Source: Leptasterias polaris (lineage: Eukaryota; Echinodermata; Asteroidea; Forcipulatida; Asteriidae). From it: a stretch of 64,000 nt of DNA. The notes under the pieces are model-generated. The model did no database searches. It was not told the origin of the DNA and was given only the letters and a program-made list of their open reading frames with translations. The position numbers and the translations under genes are program-made. Of the stretch, positions 54,506-64,000 are shown in pieces. The DNA is taken from the NCBI GenBank assembly GCA_037783415.1, contig JAZGTN010000071.1, positions 4,037,501-4,101,500 on the forward strand, given 5' to 3'. Within the stretch, counting starts at the first letter, position 1. Every line of letters begins with the position of its first letter.

Positions 54506-56607
54506 TGATGAAAGAGTCCAAGAGATAGTCTATAGCTGTATGTCTACTTAACATCATTCATGAGAATTTGCTACAGAAATATCCGACATCAATCGGAATT
54601 TTACGGAAACAAGCGAGCCAGCCCGAGCAGGGCGAAGCCACTGGCGTAAGCCAAGTTATAAAGCAGATGTGAAACGGACTGAACGACAACGGAATACACC
54701 GATACCAACCCAAGTGAGCAAAGTTTCGTTACTAGAAAACCCCAAACGAAATAAATAAAACTTCTAAATACGGAAACATCCGAAGCCAACCCGAGATTAA
54801 CCAAACCGATCCTAAATAAAACAACTTTTGAAGATAACAACCGAATCCAATATTACTGCAAGTAGGGAACATGAAACAGCTGCATCTGGTAAAAGGTTTC
54901 ACAATATTTAAGACCATTTCAGGTTTCATCGTATATAGCATTAGTATTCCCTTACTAACAGGACAATACATGATACACGATTATGTTGCCAATGTGTTCA
55001 TATCAATTCCCTTTTATATCTTGATATTTTAAGGCAGATGTGCGTCACCAAACCATATCCCGCAGATGGTCATAAAATATTATGTTTTCCTACACTTTAA
55101 CAGAATTATGACAAATGACTCAACTCCTCCACAGCAGGCAAAGATGGAGTCGTTTAAAAATAGTATTCCTCTTTATCTATGGTATAAAACTCTCCAAAGC
55201 GTCTGGTCACCATGGAAACCTTCACCTAATTGGAAATTCCTCCGAGTGAGAAGTGTTCAAAATAACGTCGTAAATTAACGAAAGCAAACACACACACTCA
55301 CTGTGTGCATCCTCCAAGCATTTTATCATGAGCGAGGACTTTGTAAATTCATCAGTAGGCCTATCAACCCACAAGATAAATGTTGCCATCTGAAAGACTG
55401 TCAAAGTTAAAATTGTAATTTGACCAAAAAACACTCATTTCATCGTTCAAAGGCATTTTGTTTTATGACCAAAACGGATAATTTGAAAAAGACCTTGAGA
55501 CTATACAAAACGTTACTGGAAAAAAAGTCTAAAAACTATCTTTGCTTTATATACATACATTCTGAGAGAAACTCTTACTCTTGGTTGGTAATCGTGGGGG
55601 TCTTTTAGTATGTCACGTGACTCTGATGACCGATTAAGCATAAACTTACACAGGTTTGTCATTTCATTTATCATGTTGGGTAAAACATAGAGTATGCTGG
55701 ATACCGGTCTGTCACAAGTACCAATGTTGGCATCGCACTTTAGGGCAGGAGAAACTCATTCAAATGAAAAATATTTTAATGTTCAAAGGCTATTAAACTG
55801 GTATTAGAGCAAAAACAGCAAGGACCTCATCTTTAAAAAGGAGCTCAAAGGTTATGTTAAAAGTTTTGTGATGCACTCAATTTCCCATGAAAGAGTCCCT
55901 ATACGAAAGTTGGGAAAAGGTTACATGTCAGTTTAAACCTCACGTGTTAAACATCATTTTATTAACATTCTTTCTGGGCAAAATTTTGAACCATGACGTC
56001 CTTGGACAGAAAATCAAATGGATCTATGCATTCCATAGAGGAATTTATAAGCATTCATAAGATCAAATTCAATGCCGTTTTGATTCAATATCATCAGAAT
56101 TCAGAAATGATCTGAAAATTCTCTGTACCGAAAAGTACAGACCATAATATTTGAAATGCGACGACTTCGAACGTTTTGTGATTTTGACAAAAATCGCAAT
56201 CGAAAGGTATCAAACACATGCAGTGGCATTTTACACCATTTTAAAATGACGTTAGAGACTTGTAATTTTCACTTTTGCACAAGGACTTTTATTTATTGGA
56301 AAGTGAGTGGATAACGAAGCTGAATTTGACCTTGAAGCTCCCAACTATACATTACATTGTATACTTGTAATGATAACCTACTACATAGGCCTATGAATAA
56401 CCACAGAAGGCGGACATGATAACGGTGAGTTTCAAATTACATTCGCTTGATTCTATGATTATTTCCGGCATTTCTTGGGAATTCGCGTTAAACTGACACA
56501 GAAAAAGGCAGCAGTTCTTCCGGTTTGGTGACCGATCAACAACAGTGAGTTTTTTCACAGAATGTAATCCGAGAAGGCAATGTTCTAAACAGCAACTTCT
56601 TCTGGGG
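54506..56607. other. Intergenic, mostly no feature
   Basis: At about 55645-55745 there is a half-copy of the MITE-B/C core (CACAGGTTTGTCATTTCATT, CATGTTGGGTAAAACATAG, ACCAATGTTGGCATCGC). No exon is supported. Confidence 0.4.
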
Positions 56608-56783
56608 ACCTGGCCAGGAGTTTCATCTTTAAGGGTTGAGGCCATAATTATTTATTTTGCAAATGGCACTCTCTTGGAAATTGTTTAAAGTTTGTGAAAA
56701 TTATGTTGAAGAGGTATACCGAGAGTCCGAGACCACGGCAAGGGGCAACAGAGGCCATGGGCTAAATGTAATTCCAGGTCTGC
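56608..56783. repeat. MITE, GCAGGCCTGGAATT family, copy 2 (diverged)
   Basis: GACCTGGCCAGGAGTTTCAT at the left and TGTAATTCCAGGTCTGC at the right. The interior GGGGCAACAGAGGCCATGG matches copy 1 at 3565. Confidence 0.55.
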
Positions 56784-57288
56784 AAAACTTTCCTTTATAT
56801 GCAGGCCTGGGTCTACTTCAACACGGAACCAATATATGTTTAGGAGACGACAGCGGGGAAACCGTTCATGCCTTCCTCTCCTGTTTTGTTTTACCTTACC
56901 AGCCACTGACTTTAGCCTCAGCAATAAAACTATATTAGATTAGGGAAGATTACGACTAGATTATAATACATTAAATTAAATTTTATTGTGGAGAATAAGT
57001 TCATGGGTTTCTTTTAATGAGATTAGTAGAAGTACAAGAGAGTGACCTTTGGTGGAATGTTTTGAATGTTCACCCCATGAATATAAACCACTTTACCGTC
57101 GTGGAATCAGATGCTACAAGTATCAATCGTAGCTCACTTTGCAAAACCACAAAACCGTTTTCATTAAAGAGAGGCTCCAAGGTCAAAATGAAGTTTTATG
57201 ACGCACCCATTTTCCAATAGTTAAAGCCCTCAAGTGGGGGAGATTTACAAGTCTCTATACCTCACGTCAAAATGGTGTACATTAAAAA

Positions 57289-57419
57289 GTAGCAAAGCAC
57301 AACATATGCTTGCCAGAACAAGGCTACCAGCCACAGTACCATGTCACATGCACCATTTCTGACTGGTATCCTGCTACTTGTCAGCAAAAACGTCTGCATA
57401 TCTATGAAATTGGGCCTTG
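57289..57419 (-). repeat. MITE-E copy (diverged)
   Basis: CTTGCCAGAACAAGGCTACC inside and TATCTATGAAATTGGGCC at the right end. Confidence 0.5.
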
Positions 57420-57767
57420 TCGTCAAGTGGGGATTTTGTTGATTTTCAAGCCTTGACGTGACTACTGTACAATTTATAAATGTCAAGAATGTAGAGTCAT
57501 TGTGATACAGGAAAGGGAACATTCCGAATAGAAGAAATGGTTTGAATGTAAACAGAGGTCACATCGTTTTATAGAGTCTTCCTCGAAGGATGACAACACA
57601 ATAACCAGGAACACAATAAATTCATCCGAGTTCGTCTCAAAGAAATTAAATTTGTTTCAAACCAGTCCCAATCGGTGCAGTCTAAATATTAGACTGTCAC
57701 TTAGGCTGCAATGGTAAAGTCAGATAAAACAACTAGCAAGGGAAATTGCTGTTCCGTAACTTAATAA

Positions 57768-58040
57768 GCGTTTATAATGCAACTTAAATGAGAGTCCTAT
57801 CGCTGCGAGATAGGGGGGGATACGCGACGAACATCAACAGTGGCCACTTAAAGGGACACGTTGCCTTGGATCGGACGAGTTGGTCTATAAAAAGCGTTTG
57901 TAATGCAACTTAAATGAGAGTCCTATCGCTGCGAGAGAGGGGGGGGGGGGGGGGGGGGGGACTGGTGTATACGCGACGAACATCAACAGTGGCCACTTAA
58001 AGGGACACGTTGCCTTGGATCGGACGAGTTGGTCTATAAA
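57768..58040. repeat. Two-copy tandem duplication containing a MITE-D arm
   Basis: The block from GCGTTTATAATGCAACTTAA through TATCGCTGCGAGA, CGCGACGAACATCAACAG and the MITE-D arm start TTAAAGGGACACGTTGCC is repeated, with a long poly-G insertion (57938-57960) in the second copy. Confidence 0.75.
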
Positions 58041-58368
58041 AAGCGTTTGTAACCGTTTGTTATAAAATGCATATGGTTAGAAAGATGTTTTAAAAGTAGA
58101 ATACAATGATCCACACAAATATGCCTCGAAATTGCGTGGTTTTCCTTTTACTTTGCGAACTAACACGGTCGGCCACTCCCATAAATGGCCGACCGTGTTA
58201 GTTGACGATGTAAAAGGAAAACCACGCAATTTCGAGGCATTATTATTTGTGTGGATCATTGTATTCTACTTTTTAAACATCTTTCTAACCATATGCATTT
58301 TATAACAAACGGTTACAAACGCTTTTTATAGACCAACTCGTCCGATCCAAGGCAACGTGTCCCTTTAA
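57997..58368. mobile_element. MITE-D, 372-bp almost fully self-complementary hairpin
   Basis: TTAA lies at both limits. The arms run from AAAGGGACACGTTGCCTTGG inward for about 180 bp and meet at GGTCGGCCA / TGGCCGACC with a loop of about 10 bases. Mismatches are few (near CTTTGCGAAC and the ATTATTAT patch). A fragment is at 33375-33480. Confidence 0.85.
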
Positions 58369-61300
58369 TAATTTATATCAAATGGTTATAGTCTGACTTG
58401 TGTTCTGAACTCATTTATATTCCTGGTTAAACTAAGGATTACTTCATGGATGTGATAGCAACTTGTCCATGTCCTTTGCCTGTCTGTGAAAGGGATTTGC
58501 TTGTATAAAACTTTGTCCCGGAACAAAATCAATTTATGAGTTCATCTCAGACAAATATGATTTATTCCGTTTGGACGGTATTCGACCGATGCTTTTAGCA
58601 GCTGTGTTAAACATGATGCTCTTGCTTTCAACACTGATGTCTATTCACATGGGATGTTTGCATTTACAATAAACCCATAATTCCATCACCTCATCAATCC
58701 ATGTTTAATTTGGCGCTATACATGAGCTAACCCTATACCCTTAGCTTATCAACAAAATGATAGCCACAGAGACGATATTCTTCCAGTATTCCCAAGGGTT
58801 AACAATCCTTACACTGTTTTTGGTCTAGATTGTTCAACAACGAAAGGCCACGTGTTACTGATTGAGAAAAGACTACACGAGTGCGGTATAAAATTACATC
58901 AAAAACACTTTCTTGGTACTTAATTAGTATGTAAAAGGCGCACTGTCCGGACTACTCGTTACTTTACCAGCCCTGGTAAAGAAATGAACCGTAGTGGTAG
59001 CCACTTCCCGAGGCAGAGAAACTAGCGACAAACATGCAACGGAGACGGTTACCCAAGGAGGCCAAGGGACACCTTGTCCTAAGCAACTAAGTCAGGAAGT
59101 CAAGTTTAGCCACAGTGATTACGAATTGGCCATGATTTATTACTCACAATATTCCATTGCTATATGAAACACAAAGAAACACTTTGGCTATAATTTACAA
59201 TATTTGTCATTACCAGAGCAATTTATATTTTGCCTGCGTCGTATGGTGTCAAAGTGATATACCGTGTCTCCCTGCTCGTGTTAATTTGTTGTAATTACCT
59301 CGAATAGATTTGGTCCGGAACGAAACCCACGAGGGCCTAATCATGATTGGATCAACGTGATCCGGTTTATAAATGGTCCGGAACGCGTCAAAGCACACTA
59401 CTAATCCGGATACCCTGTCGTTCCATGGTTAGTCTGACCCACAGAATGGTCATCATATCAACTGGTGGCTTTCTGGTTTTGTTTATAATATGTTACATTC
59501 TCCTTGTTTGTAAAACACTGCATAAAAGAATAAAGTCTAGATTTTCTACATAAAGTACATATTTGTCAAGTTTATATTTCAGCAAAGCTACAAATCCCAC
59601 TTTCAGATGGCGTATGTCGAGAGTATTTAATCCGCTTTTTGAAAGAAGGTTCAACGAAAACAGATTAATAAGCCCGTCAGCTGAAAAATAAGAATTAAAC
59701 AAAATAAAGATAAAAAATAACGCCGACGGCAACTTCTGCAGATTTCTACACCGTGAAGTCGACAGACTTCCGAATAAAAAGTGAACCACATAGGCCTACC
59801 TCTTCTAAGCCTCTTATACGTCACGCCAAATTCTCATTCTACAAGCAGGTGGGTCCTCGCTGATACATAAGCCATTCCCATGACAACATCAGACTTTCTT
59901 GCCATTCAACTTCTCTCTCCGTCTTTTTGATAGCCACACTGCCAATTCTCAAAGACATACAATAGGCTCATCTTATCTAAACCTGTTGCTTTCTATCTCT
60001 CGTCCTTCGGGTGTTCAATTCAAGGAGCTCCCATCTTCATTGCATTGACATTAAAGAGGAGGTATCCCTACTCGCAGTCAATAATGGGTAACAGGCAAGT
60101 CTTGAGTCAAAATTACGAGGTGTCAACATCATAAGCGACCCAGGTTGGAGAGGGTATTCAACTAGAAGTTAAATTACGAAAAAGGCAAAGTAAATTGTTT
60201 CTCATTCCGTCCTCGGTCCTAAAACGAAACTCTGGAGTTTTGACTTTCTTCTTTCGGAGATGAATTTCTTATCAGGTGACAAAAAAGATTTAGTTTGTGT
60301 TTTCTTTTAAATTCCTACGTGTTTACACCTTTAAATCGTTTTAGATTTATTATTAATTGTATGTTTTCTTGTTTATTATAATTGGTTAAACAAACGAAAA
60401 AACAAAATTAGGCCTAAACTTGAAGAGTAAACTTATAGACTGAAAAACATCCCCTCATATACCGCTTAATCATTGACAATCCCTTATTCCAATTCCTTCA
60501 AATTATTTTTCTTCGAGTGTTTTATACATTTACCTTTAAGCTGCCACATTCAGCCAAGACGACGGCACCTGCAGGCACTTTAGCCTTCGATTGCAGCATT
60601 CTCCAACACCTCTGAATATAACACATATATAATTCCTCTTTCATTGTGCCGTGTTTTTGGGTCACCTTGAAAATAACCAAGTACAAAATTCAACCTTATC
60701 AGCATTTACACGGAGAAAGACACAACACTCCAAAACATTGCACATGTTACTTGTTTTGAGAATTAATAATACAATCTTGTTGCGAAGATGTTATTGTTTT
60801 GTATAATTTTCCTTTCCTTTAGAAAGGTTTTCCAGATTTATTTTCAAATCATTCTAGCTGGTAGTCCCTTTTTATTACAAGCAGACAAAAAAACAAAACA
60901 AACAAAAAACCATAAAGAAAAACAAGAATACAAACAAAAACCTCAACAACAACAACAAGGTGGTCCCATGATTAACTGCATATCTGAATAAAGAATAATT
61001 TTAACTTCAACCTAAACAAATTGACACAAATACAAATCTACTTTATACTCACAAAATGATGACAGATCAATAAAATATATTTTCTATATCTTATATTTTT
61101 CCAGTGAACGGTTTCCCTTTATAGCAGAGCAAAATGCTACACAAAATCTACCAGTTGCTACTCAAAAATCACCATTTGCCACTCAATATTAGCATTTAAT
61201 GTGCAAAAAAAATGTAAATCTAAATATTTTGCTATGCAAAATTGCTGGACGAAATCATTCCCTGTTTTCTATTTAGTGATATTCGGTAGATGTCTGCAAG

Positions 61301-61555
61301 CAAATATTGTTTAGTTATGCAGTTAAACAAACCAGCCAGCCTTTATTTGCAGCAACCTATATATTGCAGTTAACTAAGCGACAGTAAACAAAGAAATAGG
61401 AAATATTTATTTGTTTGACATTTCGATTTCTGACATATTATAGAGTAGGACTCAAAGGAGAGGGGAGGGTAGTGTAAATCTAATACAACATATATAAAAA
61501 GTGCATAATTATGTATTAATTTTACCCTTTCCTTTTATGCTTCTTTAATGCGTCT
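58369..61555. other. Intergenic, no gene seen
   Basis: AT-rich, including an A/C-rich run at 60888-60958. Short ATG ORFs show no recognisable text. Confidence 0.45.
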
Positions 61556-61628
61556 ATGTTGATAGACCTTTGCACTGAATGGGGGTGTCGACAGTCAATT
61601 GGTAACAACAAGCTGGGGCCTACATCCT

Positions 61629-61806
61629 GCTGTGGATCAACAATCAAAATCATCCACGCCGCCTTCTGTGGATCAACAATTAAAATCATCCAGCCGCCAT
61701 CTGTGGATCAACAATCAAAATCATCCAGCCGACATCTGTGGATCAACAATCAAAATCATCCAGCGGACATCAGTGGATCAACGATTAAAATCACCCAGCC
61801 GACATC
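61629..61806. repeat. 35-36-bp minisatellite, about 5 units
   Basis: TGTGGATCAACAATCAAAAT followed by CATCCAGCCG(C/A)CATC recurs at 61631, 61667, 61702, 61737 and 61772. The CCGCCATC part corresponds to the AAGCCGCCATCTTAGAGG segment of other MITE-A copies. Confidence 0.85.
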
Positions 61807-61867
61807 ATAGAGGTAAACCGGTGATGAAACAATGGAAACTATTGATCTCCATCAAATAGAGATAATA

Positions 61868-62389
61868 GAGATCAATGAGGGAAACCAAATAGAGATCAAT
61901 GAGGGAAACCAAATAGAGATCAATGAGGGAAACCAAATAGAGATCAATGAGGGAAACCAAATAGAGATCAATGAGGGAAACCAAATAGAGATCAATGAGG
62001 GAAACCAAATAGAGATCAATGAGGGAAACCAAATAGAGATCAATGAGGGAAACCAAATAGAGATCAATGAGGGAAACCAAATAGAGATCAATGAGGGAAA
62101 CCAAATAGAGATCAATGAGGGAAACCAAATGGAGATCAATGAGGGAAACCAAACGGAGATCAATGAGGGAAACCAAATAGAGATCAATGAGGGAAACCAA
62201 ATAGTGATCAATGAGGGAAACCAAACAGCGATCAATGAGGGAAACCAAATAGAGATCAATGAGGGAAACCAAATAGAGATCAATGAGGGAAACCAAACGG
62301 AGATCAATGAAGGAAACCAAATAGAGATCAATGAGGGAAACCAAGCGGAGATCAATGAGGGAAACCAAATAGAGATCAATGAGGGAAAC
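61868..62389. repeat. 24-bp minisatellite, about 22 units
   Basis: The unit is GAGATCAATGAGGGAAACCA plus AATA, with rare variants (TGGAG, CGGAG, TAGTG, CAGCG). Because 24 is divisible by 3, open frames of 170-190 codons (EINEGNQI and VSLIDLYL repeats) appear on both strands. I regard them as artefacts. Confidence 0.9.
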
Positions 62390-62498
62390 GCACGCGTTTA
62401 TACGAACGGCTAACAGGATTGGCCAATGAACAACCTCCTTTTAACCTTTAGGAGAGAGCGCCTTAGCAAATGATGTCATTTGAATAAAGGTCTGTTAT

Positions 62499-63533
62499 TG
62501 AAATCAGAACTGCACATTGAGATGAAATATTGTTTACATCATATTTAATACAATGCTCTTGATTTCTTACTTTTTTCCTAGCCTGGATCTTAGGTTTAAT
62601 TTATAATACTTATATTAAAAAGATACATGGTGGACAAGCAAGGCTACTTAAATTACAAACAGCCTCTGGAATACTTCATTTCATACAGTGTCAATAAAAA
62701 TAAGTAAACTGGTTCAATTTAATTGGCCCCTGACGAAAAAAAAGGAGAATCTTGACGAGTATTTGACATACATTTCAGGCTATAAAATAAAAATATAACT
62801 ACCCGGTACTTGTATGCGGGTAAACAAATCCAAATCTGATGTAAACAGCTGGAATTAGATGTCCGTGGATTTAAAAATGTTTTTCATTTTTTGCTTCTTT
62901 TGTAAATCTTTCCTGACACCCACGCTGAGAAGTCGACTTTGTAATTTTGTCTCAAAGAAATTAATAATAACATTTACAAAAACCATCCTCTGATCAATGC
63001 CTTAGAGACTGAAGTACGTCACGAGGATTGTACTGTACGTCAAACTGATTATTTTAAGGTATTCAAACTAGTATATCCAATAATAGGTCCCTTTGGGTCA
63101 CTCCCCCCCCCTCTCTCTCTAGTCGACCGAGGTCGGAATCATGTTGAGATTTTTGTCCTTTGCCTAACCCTCATTAAGTTAGGAGGATCAGTTGAAAGCA
63201 CCTTGATGTTTCTGGTAACTACATCTGTACATCAGTAAAGCAGAGCTTTCTACCTATTTCTCCTTCCATATTTTGGTGACCAGTGATAAGCTGGGTGCAC
63301 TTATAAACAACCGCTTTTAATGAAAATTATTTTCTTGACATTCTAAACTTTCTAGGAGGTATACAACCCCGAGAAGTTTATGAGCAAAGAGAGGTTATAA
63401 CATTAACCATGTGGACTGTTGCAGGTAACTATTTACACACCTAGGTGAAGAGAAGCCCATTATGGTTAGGTGTCTTGCTCGTGAAAACCCACAATCTGAA
63501 GTGTCAGCCACCAGCAGTAAGTCTCTTATCACA
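62499..63533. other. 3' flank of the SUGCT-like gene
   Basis: It contains a poly-C/CT run at 63103-63119 and, at about 63449-63500, a decayed piece of the tRNA-Leu-type SINE body (CATTATGGTTAGGTGTCTTG). No exon is supported. Confidence 0.45.
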
Positions 63534-63709
63534 TCATGATTGCGTCTTTTGAGATTTCATAATACTTATTGCCCCACTATCTTCAAGTTGCTGTACCTGT
63601 GTAGGGTTATATCCAAGGAGCTCAGCGAGCACCTGTTCTGTGTGTTCACCTAAACGGGGCGGGGGAAGTCTTGCATCTGTCTGGATGGTGCTGTAATCAA
63701 CTGGTGGGC
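63534..63709 (-). CDS. SUGCT: Last coding exon of a SUGCT-like CoA-transferase (partial gene)
   Basis: It begins after a strong acceptor (CTTTCCCCCAG) in phase 1 and ends at the TGA at 63534-63536. It encodes GPPVDYSTIQTDARLPPPRL, then GEHTEQVLAELLGYNPTQVQ, then QLEDSGAI and a 10-residue tail. This is the C-terminal end typical of family III (CaiB/BaiF) CoA-transferases, in which PPPxLGxHTxxVLxExLGY closes the fold. Of these the text is closest to SUGCT, the mitochondrial succinyl-CoA:glutarate CoA-transferase of lysine/tryptophan breakdown, rather than AMACR. The catalytic Asp and all other exons lie outside the window to the right, so activity cannot be judged here. Confidence 0.75.
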
Positions 63710-63833
63710 CTGGGGGAAAGGACAGAGAAGTTATTTTAAACATATTTTTAATTAAAGAGATTATTACTCTAGTTTCACCTTTAAAAAACCTCCTAAGACA
63801 TCCAAAACCTAAAAATAGCCTCCTAAGAAACTG

Positions 63834-63852
63834 CCCCCCCCCCCCCCCCCCG
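63834..63852. repeat. Poly-C tract in the last SUGCT-like intron
   Basis: An uninterrupted C run, the mirror of the G/C-run block at 38996-39200. Confidence 0.8.
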
Positions 63853-63897
63853 GCAAAATAAAATTCACCAGCCCCAAAGCTTGAGGCAATGCAGTTA

Positions 63898-63998
63898 GTT
63901 TTGGGAATTCAGAAACTGCTCACCACTGTCCACGGAATGATCTTTCCAATGTGAAATTCCTGATATTTCATTTTAAAAACTGTATTCATGTCTGCCGA
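63898..63998 (-). repeat. Dispersed repeat, copy 2 (inverted copy of 38738-38835)
   Basis: Read on the minus strand, GTCGGCAGACATGAAT, ATATCAGGAATTTCACATT and CAGTTTCTGAATTCCC match copy 1 in order. Confidence 0.65.
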
Positions 63999-64000
63999 CT

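Larger units (their letters stand above)
61562..62498 (-). mobile_element. MITE-A copy 4, expanded by two minisatellites
   Basis: The left end ATAGACCTTTGCACTGA, then AGAGGTAAACCGGTGATGAA, ACAATGGAAAC, ATTGGCCAATGAACAACCTC and the right end CATTTGAATAAAGGTCT follow the order of MITE-A copy 3 (47053). Two tandem arrays are interposed at 61629-61806 and 61868-62389. Confidence 0.75.

Noticed and set aside
61805..62413. Long ORFs on both strands (EINEGNQI and VSLIDLYL repeats)
   Set aside because: They arise because the 24-bp minisatellite unit is divisible by three and lacks stops in several frames. There is no non-repetitive protein text.
1..64000. CRISPR arrays, bacterial operons or ribosome-binding sites
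   Set aside because: The window is eukaryotic (GT-AG introns, SINEs, GPCRs). The regular repeats are minisatellites without spacers.

Overview
This is a 64 kb window of metazoan nuclear DNA. The genes are split by introns. Most of the sequence is AT-rich, non-coding and full of short palindromic DNA transposons (MITEs), tRNA-derived SINEs and minisatellites. The IRAK-like death domain, the two intronless peptide-type GPCRs, the SINE types and several repeat families suggest an echinoderm, most likely a sea star. That identification rests on recognition, not on a search. Many apparent ORFs begin with non-ATG codons or are random, and I left those out.

Layout. (1) 523-11950, minus strand: a four-exon gene whose splice sites and phases all agree. 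It encodes a 479-residue protein with an N-terminal IRAK/Pelle-type death domain and a short relic of the stretch that normally leads into the IRAK kinase. Where the kinase should be there is a C-terminal part with three predicted membrane segments. (2) Intron 1 of this gene holds a 7.19 kb foldback-like DNA transposon (4525-11715) flanked by an 8-bp target duplication. Its long inverted arms are made of tandem subunits. Inside are an 88-bp tandem array, a possible TATA promoter and a PHD-finger protein gene whose 3' end runs into the element's own arm. (3) 12-24 kb: no gene; several MITE families, a SINE and a tandem duplication that preserves an empty insertion site. (4) 24879-26105, minus: an intronless rhodopsin-class GPCR. 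(5) 26-50 kb: no intact gene; a decayed C2H2 zinc-finger fragment, a LINE reverse-transcriptase tail, a tRNA-Leu-type SINE, a G-rich minisatellite, a CA/CAN microsatellite and a 1.1 kb inverted-repeat element. (6) 50260-51282, minus: a second intronless GPCR of the same general type. (7) 51-63 kb: repeats, including a 372-bp self-complementary hairpin element and one MITE copy carrying two different expanded minisatellites. (8) 63534-63709, minus: the last coding exon of a SUGCT-like CoA-transferase whose remainder lies beyond the window.

The genes do not form an operon or an obvious pathway. The death-domain protein points to Toll/IL-1-receptor-type signalling, the GPCRs to ligand sensing at the cell surface, and the SUGCT exon to mitochondrial glutarate metabolism. 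The features most worth a second look are the kinase-less, membrane-anchored IRAK-like gene and the foldback transposon inside it.
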